A DNA stretch of 64,000 nucleotides from SZAS-103 sp038226665. GTDB lineage: Bacteria; Pseudomonadota; Gammaproteobacteria; Xanthomonadales; Xanthomonadaceae. The stretch lies in assembly GCA_038226665.1 (NCBI GenBank), contig JBBRQI010000004.1, positions 62,001 to 126,000 on the forward strand. The letters run 5' to 3'. Below the pieces are notes generated by a model. The model did not search any database and was not told where the DNA came from. It was given only the letters and a program-made list of their open reading frames with translations. Shown piece after piece: positions 47,178-56,134 of the stretch. Both the position numbers and the translations under genes were made by a program. Each line of letters begins with the position of its first letter. The first letter of the stretch is position 1.

Positions 47178-47527
47178 GACAGGACTCCTTGGTGGATTGG
47201 CAATGCATGCAACGCACAATGTGCGCCATCGGGGTTACGAAGCACATGGATGTGCGAGTGCGGCAAGCGCAGGATGCGCAGGAGCGGCCGAAGCACATGG
47301 AAGTGCGAGTGCCGCGGGCTCTGCACTCCCTTCGTCGCAGGGTGCGCAGGAGCGGCATGAAGAAGTGTTTCTGTCGCATGCAGCATCGCGTGGCGACGAA
47401 TAACTGACCGGCCCTGGCGCAACTTCGCCCAATCCATCATTGAAGGACGACCAAAGGAGCACGACCGACCATCACCGTGCGCTGGTCGGCGTTCAAGGCG
47501 ACCCGCCGAGCGGACGACGTTATGCAA
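47178..47527. other. Intergenic region with tandem palindromic repeats
   Basis: This 350-base stretch between the vWA gene and the aldehyde dehydrogenase stop contains two copies of a composite repeat and no gene I can support. CGAAGCACATGGATGTGCGAGTGC (47238-47261) recurs as 47289-47312 with one base changed; its core CACATGGATGTG is a near-palindrome. Each is followed by GG(A/G)TGCGCAGGAGCGGC (47272-47288 and 47340-47356). The vWA promoter should lie just upstream of 47177. Confidence 0.55.
47238..47356. repeat. Two copies of a palindrome-containing intergenic repeat
   Basis: Unit 1 spans 47238-47288 and unit 2 spans 47289-47356; the second has about 17 extra bases in its middle. Both contain CACATGGA(T/A)GTG and end in the same 17-base GC-rich tail. 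The core is similar to the repeats at 37281-37432 and the palindrome at 58018. Confidence 0.6.
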
Positions 47528-48958
47528 TCAGCCGCGCAGGACCATCAGGCGCGGTTCGGTCATGTCCTCGATCGCGTAGCGCACGCCTTCGCGGCCGAGG
47601 CCGGAATCCTTCACGCCGCCGTAAGGCATGTGGTCGACACGCCAGCTCGGCACGTCGTTGACGATCACGCCGCCGACTTCGAGTACGTCCCACGCGCGCA
47701 TCGCGTGGCGGATGTCGTGGGTGAACACGCCGGCCTGCATTCCGTAGCGGCTCGCATTCACCGCGCGCAATGCCTGCTCGAAGATGTCGAATGGCTTGAG
47801 CAGCACGACCGGGCCGAATGCTTCTTCAGCTTCGATGGCCGCACCCTTTGGAACATCTTCCATCACCGTGGCCTGCAGCATCACACCGCGCCGTGAGCCG
47901 CCGCACAACACCTTCGCGCCTGCAGCGACGGCTTCGTCGATCCAGCCTTCGAGTTTTTTCGCCGCGGCGACATCGATCATCGGGCCGATAAAAGTGCTTT
48001 CCTTGCGTGGATCGCCAGCTTTCAACGCCTTGGCCGCTTTCACCAGTCTCAGACGCAGTTCCGAGTACAACGATGCGTGCACGAACACGCGCTGCACGCT
48101 GATGCAGCTTTGCCCGGACTGATAGAACGCACCGAACACGAGGCGTTCGACGACATGGTCCAGGTCGCGGCGCTGATCCGCATCGACGATGCAGGCTGCA
48201 TTGCCGCCAAGTTCCAGCACCACCTTCTTCTTGCCTGCGCGTGCTTTCAGATCCCAACCGACTGCCGCCGAACCGGTGAACGAGAGCAGCTTGAATCGTT
48301 CGTCGGTGGTGAACAGGTCGGCGCCGTCGCGGTGGCAGGGCAGGATCGAGAAACTTCCCGGCGGCAGATCGGTTTCGGCGAGCACTTCACCGATGATGAG
48401 TGCGCCGATCGGCGTGCGCGATGCGGGTTTGAGTACCCAAGCGCAACCTGCGGCGATTGCTGGCGCTACCTTGTGCGCGACCAGGTTCAGCGGGAAATTG
48501 AACGGGCTGATGAACGAGCACGGTCCGATCGGCACGCGTTTGACGAAGCCGCGATACCCGCGCGTGCGCGGCGAGATCGCCATCTCGATCACGTCGCCAC
48601 CGATGCGCACGGCTTCGCCCGCAGCGATCTTGAACGTGTCGATCAGGCGCGTGACTTCGCCGCGCGCATCCTTGATCGGCTTGCCGGCTTCGATGCAGAG
48701 CGCAAGCGCGAGTTCTTCCTGGCGCGCGGTGAAACGGGTCACGCAGTGTTCGAGCACTGCCTGGCGCTGGTCGGGTGCGAAGGCGGCGAGCGCAGCCTGG
48801 GATTTCACCGCCGCAGCGATGGCTTGCTTGATTGCGCGCGCATCCGCCATGGCGACGCGGAACGCGACCTTGCCGGTGTATTTGTCGCGGACTTCGAGGT
48901 CGTGGTTCGCGGCGACCGCACGGTTGGCGAGGTAGTAGGGATAGCGTTTCTTCAGCAT
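47528..48958 (-). CDS. Aldehyde dehydrogenase (NAD(P)-dependent, substrate unknown)
   Basis: The 476-residue protein, with AAGGAGCG just before its ATG, has the aldehyde dehydrogenase landmarks: SPFNFPLNLVAHKV, KPASRTPIGAL, FTGSAAVGWDL, VVLELGGNAACIV with the general-base Glu, YQSGQSCISVQRV with the catalytic Cys, and EEAFGPVVLLKPF. It is closest in style to the glyceraldehyde-3-phosphate/lactaldehyde-type branch of short members, but I cannot assign a substrate. It is a single gene; the next gene upstream is xseA, also on the minus strand with 57 bases between. Confidence 0.9.
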   Translation of the reverse strand: MLKKRYPYYLANRAVAANHDLEVRDKYTGKVAFRVAMADARAIKQAIAAAVKSQAALAAFAPDQRQAVLEHCVTRFTARQEELALALCIEAGKPIKDARGEVTRLIDTFKIAAGEAVRIGGDVIEMAISPRTRGYRGFVKRVPIGPCSFISPFNFPLNLVAHKVAPAIAAGCAWVLKPASRTPIGALIIGEVLAETDLPPGSFSILPCHRDGADLFTTDERFKLLSFTGSAAVGWDLKARAGKKKVVLELGGNAACIVDADQRRDLDHVVERLVFGAFYQSGQSCISVQRVFVHASLYSELRLRLVKAAKALKAGDPRKESTFIGPMIDVAAAKKLEGWIDEAVAAGAKVLCGGSRRGVMLQATVMEDVPKGAAIEAEEAFGPVVLLKPFDIFEQALRAVNASRYGMQAGVFTHDIRHAMRAWDVLEVGGVIVNDVPSWRVDHMPYGGVKDSGLGREGVRYAIEDMTEPRLMVLRG

Positions 48959-48990
48959 GGTTCGCTCCTTGCGTTTGCCGAAATCATGCG

Positions 48991-49020
48991 GCGACTTACG
49001 ACGACTTACGACGACTTACG
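48991..49020. repeat. Three tandem 10-base repeats carrying stop codons
   Basis: The decamer (A/G)CGACTTACG occurs three times in a row at the 3' end of xseA. On the minus strand each copy has a TAA (49016-49018, 49006-49008 and 48996-48998). Since the period is ten, the three stops fall in three different frames; the first is the xseA stop. Confidence 0.7.
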
Positions 49021-50359
49021 ACGACGGTTCGACGCGTAACCCGATGCTGCCGTCGGCAAGTGTTGCGTAAAGTTTCTGTTCAACGCGCGTCTGCGCGACG
49101 CTTCGCACGATGGCGCCATCGACATCATGAAGAATCGCAAAACCGCGCCGCAATGTCGTCAACGGACTCACGGCGTCGAGTGCGCGCCCGATGCCGTGCA
49201 GGTGCAGGCGACGTTGCGCCATGTTTTCGCTGAAGTTCCGCTGCAACGCGATCGCGTCGCGTGCGAGGATTTCGCGCTGTAGTTGCAACGACGCGCGTGG
49301 ATGCAGCAGCCGCAGGCGCGCAGCGAGCGAACTCGAGTGTTCGCGTCGACGTGCGAGCGGGCGCAGCAATTGATCATCAAGCCGACGCCTCAATTCGACC
49401 AATCGTTCTGCGCCGCGCTCGAGCCGTGCGTGCGGGCGCAGTGCCTGCAAGCGCAGCCACGCACGGTCGGTGCGTTGCGCAGGCACATCCATCCGGCGAT
49501 GCAACAATTCGTCGAGCCGTGCGCGTTGTCGATACAAAACAGCGAACAATTCGGCGCGGTCCGGAACCAGCAATTCCGCCGCAGCCGATGGTGTCGGAGC
49601 ACGCAGGTCGGCCGCGAAGTCGGCGAGCGTCGTATCGATTTCGTGGCCTACGCCGGACACGACCGGCACTGGCGACGCGACGATGGCGCGCGCCACGCTT
49701 TCGTCGTTGAAGCACCACAAGTCTTCCAGCGATCCGCCGCCGCGCGTCAGCAGCAGCGCATCGTAGCGGCAGCTGGCGCCGGCCCATAGCAATGCATTGA
49801 CGATCGCAGGAGCAGCTGCCGCGCCTTGCACCGGCACCGGAATGATCTCGACATCGATCAAGGGAAATCGTCGCTCCAGCACGTGCAGCACGTCGCGCAC
49901 CGCAGCGCCGCTGGGCGAGGTGATCACGCCGAGCCGATGCACGAATTTCGACAGGGTGCGCTTGCGCGCCGCATCAAACAGGCCTTCCGCAGCGAGCTTC
50001 GCTTTCAAGTCGTCGAATGCGCGTCGCAGCGCGCCTTCGCCGGCTTCTTCCATGTGATCGACGATCAGTTGCAGATCGCCGCGCGCTTCATAAACGGTGA
50101 GCCGACCGCGTATCAAAACCTGCACGCCATCGCGCGGGGCGAAGGGCAAGTACTGGCTCTTCGGCCTGAACATAGCGCAGCGCAACTGCGCGCGCGCATC
50201 CTTCAAGTTGAAATATAGATGGCCCGACGCGGGTTTCGACATGCCACCCAGTTCGCCTTCGACCCAGACCAGCGGAAAACTGCCTTCCATCAAATCGCGC
50301 GCCAATGCGCCAAGCTGGCTGGGGGTCAATACATTGCGCGGGATCGCGATGGCGCTCAT
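49016..50359 (-). CDS. xseA: Exodeoxyribonuclease VII large subunit
   Basis: XseA is the catalytic subunit that degrades single-stranded DNA from both ends together with XseB. The ATG at 50359 (MSAIAIPRNVLTPSQL) gives 447 residues, normal for the family. The N-terminal OB-fold shows FPLVWVEGELGGMSKPASGHLYFNLKD; the catalytic domain has LGVITSPSGAAVRDVLHVL, the RGGGS motif (LLTRGGGSLEDLW) and VGHEIDTTLADFAAD. A long helical stretch follows and the family's SPLTTLRRGFAI end is present. It is divergent from ispG with 88 bases between starts. No xseB gene is seen. Confidence 0.95.
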   Translation of the reverse strand: MSAIAIPRNVLTPSQLGALARDLMEGSFPLVWVEGELGGMSKPASGHLYFNLKDARAQLRCAMFRPKSQYLPFAPRDGVQVLIRGRLTVYEARGDLQLIVDHMEEAGEGALRRAFDDLKAKLAAEGLFDAARKRTLSKFVHRLGVITSPSGAAVRDVLHVLERRFPLIDVEIIPVPVQGAAAAPAIVNALLWAGASCRYDALLLTRGGGSLEDLWCFNDESVARAIVASPVPVVSGVGHEIDTTLADFAADLRAPTPSAAAELLVPDRAELFAVLYRQRARLDELLHRRMDVPAQRTDRAWLRLQALRPHARLERGAERLVELRRRLDDQLLRPLARRREHSSSLAARLRLLHPRASLQLQREILARDAIALQRNFSENMAQRRLHLHGIGRALDAVSPLTTLRRGFAILHDVDGAIVRSVAQTRVEQKLYATLADGSIGLRVEPSS

Positions 50360-50447
50360 GGCCTGCACTCTAGCGCCAGGGGCTGCCGCACGCGAGGCAT
50401 GCGCGGCGAGACGGTAGAATATGCAAGGGAAGTTCGAGGATATGTGG

Positions 50448-51695
50448 ATGAGCAACGTTTTCGGCCTGGTTGCGCGCAGGGCATCGCGTGCGGTGCGCGT
50501 GGGCAAGGTCGTGATTGGCGGCGACGCGCCGGTGGTCGTGCAGTCGATGACCAACACCGACACCGCCGATGTCGCATCGACCGTGAAGCAAGTCGCCGAT
50601 CTGTGGCGCGCCGGTTCCGAATTGGTGCGCATCACAGTGAACACGCCCGAGGCCGCCGCCGCCGTGCCGCGCATCCGCGACAAGCTCGACATGATGAACG
50701 TGGATGCGCCGCTGATCGGCGACTTCCACTACAACGGCCACCAGTTGTTGACCGCCGAGCCGGCCGCTGCCGAAGCGCTCGCGAAATACCGGATCAATCC
50801 CGGCAATGTCGGCTTCGGCCGCAAGCGCGATACGCAATTCGCGACATTGATCGAACTCGCCATCAAATATGCGAAACCGGTGCGCATCGGCGTGAACTGG
50901 GGATCGCTCGACCAGGCGCTCGCGACGAAGCTGATGGACGAAAACCACCTGCGCGACGAACCATGGGACGCGCCGCGGGTGATGCGCGAGGCGCTGATCC
51001 GTTCCGCGCTCGATTCGGCCGAACGCGCCGTGGAACTCGGCCTCGCTGCGGATCGCATCGTGCTGTCGTGCAAGGTGTCCGGTGTGCAGGAATTGATCGC
51101 GGTGTATCGCGACCTCGCCACGCGCGGAGACTATGCATTGCATCTCGGCCTCACCGAAGCGGGCATGGGCAGCAAGGGAATTGTTGCGTCCACAGCCGCG
51201 CTCTCGGTGCTGCTGCAGGAAGGCATTGGCGACACCGTGCGCATCTCGTTGACGCCGGAACCAGGCGCGTCACGTACGCAGGAGGTCATTGTCGCGCAGG
51301 AACTGTTGCAGACCATCGGCCTGCGCGCATTCACGCCGCTGGTCACGGCATGTCCCGGTTGCGGGCGCACGACGTCGGAATTTTTCCAGGAACTCGCGCA
51401 GACCGTGCAGGAACACGTGCGCGCAAAGATGCCCGAATGGAGGATCAGCCGACCCGGCGCGGAAAACCTCACGCTTGCGGTGATGGGTTGCGTCGTCAAC
51501 GGCCCCGGCGAATCGCGCCACGCGAATATCGGCATCTCGTTGCCGGGCACTGGGGAGGCACCTATCGCGCCGGTGTTCATCGACGGTGAAAAAGCGATGA
51601 CGTTGCGTGGCGGAAACATCGCGCAGGAGTTCGTTGCGGTGATCGACGACTACGTGACGCGTCATTACGGCGTGGCGATTCACCAGAATGACTGA
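50448..51695 (+). CDS. ispG: 4-hydroxy-3-methylbut-2-enyl diphosphate synthase
   Basis: IspG (GcpE) carries out the next-to-last step of the MEP isoprenoid pathway, turning cyclic MEcPP into HMBPP with a [4Fe-4S] cluster. The ATG at 50448 is chosen because GAGGA lies 7 bases before it; 415 residues. The TIM-barrel half starts with RRASRAVRVGKVVIGGDAPVVVQSMT; the cluster ligands are C302, C305 (ACPGCGR), C348 and E355 (MGCVVNGPGE). The last codons overlap the start of the PAP2 gene by 8 bases. A decayed copy of its 3' end lies just beyond that gene. Confidence 0.96.
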   Translation: MSNVFGLVARRASRAVRVGKVVIGGDAPVVVQSMTNTDTADVASTVKQVADLWRAGSELVRITVNTPEAAAAVPRIRDKLDMMNVDAPLIGDFHYNGHQLLTAEPAAAEALAKYRINPGNVGFGRKRDTQFATLIELAIKYAKPVRIGVNWGSLDQALATKLMDENHLRDEPWDAPRVMREALIRSALDSAERAVELGLAADRIVLSCKVSGVQELIAVYRDLATRGDYALHLGLTEAGMGSKGIVASTAALSVLLQEGIGDTVRISLTPEPGASRTQEVIVAQELLQTIGLRAFTPLVTACPGCGRTTSEFFQELAQTVQEHVRAKMPEWRISRPGAENLTLAVMGCVVNGPGESRHANIGISLPGTGEAPIAPVFIDGEKAMTLRGGNIAQEFVAVIDDYVTRHYGVAIHQND

Positions 51696-52368
51696 CGGCG
51701 AGCGTGTCGCCGATCCAACGGCGCAACATCCGTCGCGCAGCCGGTGCCATCGATGGTGGCTCTGCGTCGTGCCAGCAACGGTGTTCATCCTTCTGGCATC
51801 GGCATTGCAGGCTGGAATTCCTTTTGCATTCGATCAGCCCATCTTGCTCGCAGCGCACGGCATCGCTGGAGCGGCCCTTGACCGTGTGGCCTGGTGGCTC
51901 GCACGCATCGGGTACGGAGTCGGCGTGATTCCGCTCGACGTCCTGCTGTTGATCGTGCTCACAGCGCGCCATCGGTTGCGCGATGCCCGATTCGCGCTCA
52001 TTGCGCTAGGCGGTTCATTGCTGCTGGACGAAGCGTTGAAGATCGTCTTTGCGCGGCCCAGGCCGACGCTGTGGATGACGGCGGAACACCAGCATACATT
52101 CGGCTTTCCGAGCGGCCACGCGATGGCTTGCGCCACGCTCGCCGTGGTCGTGAGTGCGCTGGCTTGGCGCGAACGCTGGCGCTGGCCGATCCTCCTGGTT
52201 TCTATAGCGTTCGCGTTGATCGTCGGCGCATCGCGAATTTACATCGGCGTGCATTATCCATCGGACGTCCTCGCCGGCTGGAGCGCAGGCGTTGCATGGG
52301 CGATGGCGACGCACCTCCTGGTTTTCCGTATGCCGCGGCCTGTTCCGTCGATGCATAGAAGGCAATGA
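51688..52368 (+). CDS. PAP2-family phosphatase (membrane)
   Basis: This 226-residue integral membrane enzyme has the full phosphatase signature: KIVFARPRPTLW, FPSGHAMACATL and SRIYIGVHYPSDVLAG. It is clearly paralogous to the enzyme at 9267-10067. Its ATG lies inside the end of ispG, giving translational coupling. Because IspG feeds isoprenoid synthesis, undecaprenyl diphosphate phosphatase is an attractive guess for its activity, but phosphatidate-type substrates are equally possible. A remnant similar to the ispG 3' end follows at once, which suggests that this gene was inserted at this point. Confidence 0.9.
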   Translation: MTDGERVADPTAQHPSRSRCHRWWLCVVPATVFILLASALQAGIPFAFDQPILLAAHGIAGAALDRVAWWLARIGYGVGVIPLDVLLLIVLTARHRLRDARFALIALGGSLLLDEALKIVFARPRPTLWMTAEHQHTFGFPSGHAMACATLAVVVSALAWRERWRWPILLVSIAFALIVGASRIYIGVHYPSDVLAGWSAGVAWAMATHLLVFRMPRPVPSMHRRQ

Positions 52369-52413
52369 CATGGCGCGGAGAAAAGATCGCGCAGGAGTTC
52401 ATGGTGGTGATGA
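52359..52413 (+). pseudogene. Decayed copy of the ispG 3' end
   Basis: Reading from 52359 gives KAMTWRGEKIAQEFMVVMM, against KAMTLRGGNIAQEFVAVID at the end of intact IspG (bases 51591-51645). The two stretches align without gaps at the DNA level, including 15 identical bases (ATCGCGCAGGAGTTC). A TAG precedes it in frame, so it is not translated as part of a gene. Several matches differ only at third codon positions, which argues that the similarity is inherited at protein level and not recent. Confidence 0.6.
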
Positions 52414-52549
52414 TGTGCACGGGACGTTCGTCCGATTGAAGATGCTGCCAACGTTTTGAGGCAAGCCGCCTGCGGATGGCGCAGCCCGGAGTGGGCCGGA
52501 TTGACCGAACGGTTAGCCCGCAGCTTCGTACCGAGGCTGACTGCCTTGG

Positions 52550-52936
52550 TCATTGGCCATCAGGCGGTTGCCAAAGTTCCACCTTGTTTCGTTCTGGATC
52601 GATGACCCAGCCAAACTTCCCGTACTCGGAATCGTCGATCTTCTCGAGAACATTGCAGCCTTCTTCGCGCAAGACTTTGACCAGTGCGTGGAGATCGTCC
52701 ACCCGGTAATTCACCATGAATGTCGCCGTGCTGGGCGCAAACTGGTCGCTTTGGGCCGAAGCAATGGACCAGGCGGTTGTCCCGCCAATCGGCTTGCCTT
52801 CGCCGTCGGCCCAGTCGAAAGCCGCGCCACCCCATTCCTGTACGTCGATTCCGAGGTGCCGCTTGTACCAGGCCTGTAGTGCCGGAGCGTCCTTGGCTTT
52901 GAAGAAGACGCCGCCAATGCCGGTGACTCGTTTCAT
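52550..52936 (-). CDS. Glyoxalase/bleomycin-resistance (VOC) fold protein
   Basis: The ATG at 52936 has GGAGG five bases upstream and gives 128 residues. The beta-alpha-beta-beta-beta repeats of the vicinal-oxygen-chelate fold are visible: MKRVTGIGGVFFKAKD.PALQAWY and VNYRVDDLHALVKVLREEGCNVLEKID, ending GWVIDPERNKVELWQPP with the metal-ligand Glu in VELWQP. Single-domain members work as dimers on varied small molecules. Substrate unknown. It stands alone between the PAP2 gene and the EamA transporter. Confidence 0.88.
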   Translation of the reverse strand: MKRVTGIGGVFFKAKDAPALQAWYKRHLGIDVQEWGGAAFDWADGEGKPIGGTTAWSIASAQSDQFAPSTATFMVNYRVDDLHALVKVLREEGCNVLEKIDDSEYGKFGWVIDPERNKVELWQPPDGQ

Positions 52937-53121
52937 GGAACCTCCGAAGTCGGGGTGGTGGTGAGGAAAAGCGTGTTTCTGCGGCCGCAATCGATCGAAC
53001 CTCTTCAAACGCGGCCTTGATGATCGTTCAGGTCTTGCAGGAGGCTTTCGCCACCCTTCAACAGCAGCTCCATTGGATCGACAGCAATCTTGCAACGATA
53101 CATCGAGGCTCTGCTTTCATC

Positions 53122-54033
53122 TTACTCCCCAGGTTTCGCCGCCACGATCGGTGCGCTGGTCGCGGCGCTGCGCGACAGCAACGATTCGCGGTGCGCGATG
53201 TAGGCGTTGGCGATGAAGATAATCGCGGCGCCGAGCACGATCCAGCGATTGATCGCCTCATCGAACAGGAAGTAGCTGAGCACCGCGACCAGCGGCAATT
53301 GCATGAAGCCGATCGGCGTGAGTGCGGAGACGTCGCCGAGCCGCAACGCGCGCGTCCACAGCAATTGCGCGCCGGTGCCGAAGATGCCGGTACACACCAG
53401 CCACGGCCATACGGTTCCTTGCGGCCATTGCCACGCGAACAACGCCGGAACCAGCGACATCGGCACCCAGAACGCATAGGTGTAGAACACGATGGTGTCG
53501 GCCGAATCGATCCGCGAGAGTTGCTTGATCTGGATCGCGACGATGCTGCTGAGAACGGCTGCGAGCAATGCGACCAGCGAGCCGGCGGTGAAGCCGTCGG
53601 TGCCCGGCCGCACGACCACCAAAACGCCAATGAAGCCGACGAACACTGCAGTCCAGCGACGCGCATGGACTTTCTCGCCGAGCCAGATCATCGCGGCAAT
53701 GGTCGCGAACAATGGCGTCGAATAGGACAGCGAAACCGCTTGCGCCAAAGGCAGGTGGCCGATCGCCCAGAATCCACAGAGCATCGAACCCATGCCGATC
53801 GCGCTGCGCACGAGATAGCGTGGCAATTGTCGTGTGCGCAATGTGGTGCTGCCATTGCGCAGCACCAGCGGCAACAGGGCAAGCATTCCGAAAGCATTGC
53901 GGAAGAAGGCGATCTCGAATGTCGAGAGCGATTTCGATGCAAACCGGATCGTGATCGCCATCAGCCCGAACAGCATCGTGCTTGCGAGCATCAGGCCGGC
54001 TGCACGCAGGAATCGCGATGGTTCGTTGTTCAT
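53122..54033 (-). CDS. EamA-family (drug/metabolite) transporter
   Basis: The 303-residue protein has about ten hydrophobic helices in two EamA halves (about 10-135 and 150-285). The first half begins MLFGLMAITIRFASKSLSTFEIAFFRN, and the end of each half has the usual LGE/FDE segment (IWLGEKVHARRW; FLFDEAINRW). Members export metabolites or import them; direction and substrate are unknown. Its start overlaps the murB stop as ATGA, so it is translated from the pyrD-murB transcript, without a clear functional link to those genes. Confidence 0.9.
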   Translation of the reverse strand: MNNEPSRFLRAAGLMLASTMLFGLMAITIRFASKSLSTFEIAFFRNAFGMLALLPLVLRNGSTTLRTRQLPRYLVRSAIGMGSMLCGFWAIGHLPLAQAVSLSYSTPLFATIAAMIWLGEKVHARRWTAVFVGFIGVLVVVRPGTDGFTAGSLVALLAAVLSSIVAIQIKQLSRIDSADTIVFYTYAFWVPMSLVPALFAWQWPQGTVWPWLVCTGIFGTGAQLLWTRALRLGDVSALTPIGFMQLPLVAVLSYFLFDEAINRWIVLGAAIIFIANAYIAHRESLLSRSAATSAPIVAAKPGE

Positions 54034-55100
54034 GGCGCGCCGATGATGCGCGGCTCCGGTTCGAGCTTCACGCCGAAACGCGTATGCACCGAATCGATGA
54101 TCTTGTGCGCAAGATCGAGCAATTGCGTACCAGTTGCATGGCCATGATTGACCAGCACGAGAGCGTGTTGGTCGGACACGCCTGCATCGCCGTCACGAAA
54201 GCCTTTCCATCCGCTGGCTTCGATCAGCCACGCGGCGGAGAGTTTGGGCTGCGCGTCGTCGCCGGAATGGAAAACCGGCAGAGCAGGGTGCGACGATTTC
54301 AATGCGTCGGCGATTTCGGGATCGACCAGTGGATTCTTGAAGAAGCTGCCGGCGTTGCCAATGATTTTTGGATCGGGAAGTTTGCGTCGGCGCAGTCGCG
54401 TCACTGCATCGGCGATATCGCGTGCCGTCGGTTGCGCGATCGACATGGCTGCGAGCTCATCGTGGATGCCGGCGTAATCGAGGCGCAGTGCGTGTTCGCG
54501 TGGCAGGCGAAATGTGACGGCGGTGATGATCCACCGCGCCGGTTCGCGCTTGAAACGACTATCGCGATAGCCAAATGCGCAGGCGTCCGATGATAGCGTG
54601 CGCAAAGCGCCATCGTGGCGATCAAAGGCTTCGACGCTTTCGATGAATTCGCCGGCTTCGGCGCCGTATGCGCCGATGTTCTGGATCGGGGCGGCACCCA
54701 CCGTGCCGGGAATCAGCGCGAGATTTTCGAGCCCCTGCAAGCCGTGGCCGAGCGTCCAGTGGACGAGGTCGTTCCAGTCCGCGCCAGCGTCCGCACGCAC
54801 GAGTGCGTGATCGACGTGGTCCTCGATGATGCGCATATCGGCGAGTTCGATCGTGAGCACGGTGCCAGCGACATCGCCAGCGAACAGCAGGTTGCTGCCT
54901 TCGCCAAGCACGAGCAGCGGGCCTTGGCGCACGCCGGGATGATCGAGCGCTTGGCGCAAAGCATCGACGCTGGCTGCCTCAATCAGTGTTTCGGCGCGTG
55001 CGGCGATGCGGAAGGTGTTGCGATTGTCTAGTGGGGCGTTCGATGTGATGCGCAACGCGTTTGCCGCTGGCAAATCGTCCAAGGAATGCGAGTCGGTCAC
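54030..55100 (-). CDS. murB: UDP-N-acetylenolpyruvoylglucosamine reductase
   Basis: MurB reduces the enolpyruvyl ether to UDP-MurNAc using NADPH and FAD, in peptidoglycan precursor synthesis. The start is a GTG at 55100 that overlaps the pyrD stop as GTGA; 356 residues. FAD-binding segments TFRIAARAETL, LVLGEGSNLLF and the PGTVGAAPIQNIGAYGAE stretch are present, as are the catalytic Ser in NAGSFFKNP and Glu in WLIEASGWKG. It is the E. coli-like (type I) form. The frame is open far upstream, over pyrD, but that part is antisense-like noise in another gene's frame. Confidence 0.95.
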   Translation of the reverse strand: MTDSHSLDDLPAANALRITSNAPLDNRNTFRIAARAETLIEAASVDALRQALDHPGVRQGPLLVLGEGSNLLFAGDVAGTVLTIELADMRIIEDHVDHALVRADAGADWNDLVHWTLGHGLQGLENLALIPGTVGAAPIQNIGAYGAEAGEFIESVEAFDRHDGALRTLSSDACAFGYRDSRFKREPARWIITAVTFRLPREHALRLDYAGIHDELAAMSIAQPTARDIADAVTRLRRRKLPDPKIIGNAGSFFKNPLVDPEIADALKSSHPALPVFHSGDDAQPKLSAAWLIEASGWKGFRDGDAGVSDQHALVLVNHGHATGTQLLDLAHKIIDSVHTRFGVKLEPEPRIIGAP

Positions 55101-56131
55101 CGCAGCGTGCCTTCGCGGCGATGACGGATCGCCTCGACCGATTCGGCGATCAGCTTCGGTCCGCGGTAGATCATGCCGGTGTAGAACTGCACGAGCGTTG
55201 CGCCGGCAACGATTTTCGCAACCGCGTCCGCGCCGGTAACAATGCCGCCCACGCCGATCAGCGGAATGCGCTCGCCCACGCGTGCGCGCAACCGCGACAG
55301 GACTGCCGTCGATTTCGCATACAGCGGCTTGCCCGAGAGTCCGCCGGTTTCGTTCTGGAGACGATGGCCCTGGATCTGCGTTCGTGCGGTCGTTGTATTG
55401 GTCGCGATGATGCCGTCGATGCCGGCTTCGATCAGCGTCGTGGCGATCGCATCGATCTGCGCATCGTCGAGGTCCGGCGCGATCTTCACCAGCAGCGGCG
55501 TGCGCTTGCCGTGCAGGCCGGAGAGTTGTTCCTGGCGTTCGCGCAATGTTCCGATGAACGTGCGCAGGGTGTCGGTCTGTTGCAGATCGCGCAGACCGCT
55601 GGTGTTCGGCGACGAGATGTTGACGGTCACGTAATCGGCGAGCGCGTATACGCGATCGAGGCAATGCAGGTAATCGGCGACTGCGCTTTCGTTCGGCGTA
55701 TCCGCGTTCTTGCCGATGTTGATGCCGAGGATGCCTTTCCTGCGCGCGCGCTCGACATTGCGCACGAGCGCATCGACGCCTTCGTTGTTGAAGCCGAGCC
55801 GGTTGATCACGGCCTGCTGGTCGGGCAGGCGGAACATGCGCGGCTTCGGATTGCCGACCTGCGCGCGCGGCGTGATCGTGCCGATCTCGATGAAACCGAA
55901 ACCGAGCGCGAGCAATGCATCGATATGCGCGCCGTTCTTGTCGAGCCCGGCTGCGAGCCCGACCGGATTCGGGAACGTGATGCCGAAAGCATTCACATGC
56001 ATCGCTTTCGTGTGCGCGGCGTGCAGCGGATTCATGCCGCTGCGGTACGCGGCCTCGATCGCCTTCAGGCCGACCCCGTGCGCGACCTCGGCGTCGAGTG
56101 CGAACAGGAAAGGGCGCGCGAGTCCGTACAC
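55097..56131 (-). CDS. pyrD: Dihydroorotate dehydrogenase (quinone), class 2
   Basis: PyrD oxidises dihydroorotate to orotate in pyrimidine synthesis and passes electrons to membrane quinone. The 344-residue form with an N-terminal amphipathic stretch (YGLARPFLFALDAEVAHGVGL) is the class 2 type. Motifs: NPVGLAAGLDKNG, GTITPRAQVGNPKPRMFRL, INRLGFNN, NISSPNTSGLRDLQ with the catalytic Ser, and GVGGIVTGADA for FMN. The start is a GTG three bases after the stop of the DUF4190 gene, so these are coupled, as is murB after it. Confidence 0.95.
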   Translation of the reverse strand: MYGLARPFLFALDAEVAHGVGLKAIEAAYRSGMNPLHAAHTKAMHVNAFGITFPNPVGLAAGLDKNGAHIDALLALGFGFIEIGTITPRAQVGNPKPRMFRLPDQQAVINRLGFNNEGVDALVRNVERARRKGILGINIGKNADTPNESAVADYLHCLDRVYALADYVTVNISSPNTSGLRDLQQTDTLRTFIGTLRERQEQLSGLHGKRTPLLVKIAPDLDDAQIDAIATTLIEAGIDGIIATNTTTARTQIQGHRLQNETGGLSGKPLYAKSTAVLSRLRARVGERIPLIGVGGIVTGADAVAKIVAGATLVQFYTGMIYRGPKLIAESVEAIRHRREGTLR

Positions 56132-56134
56132 GAA

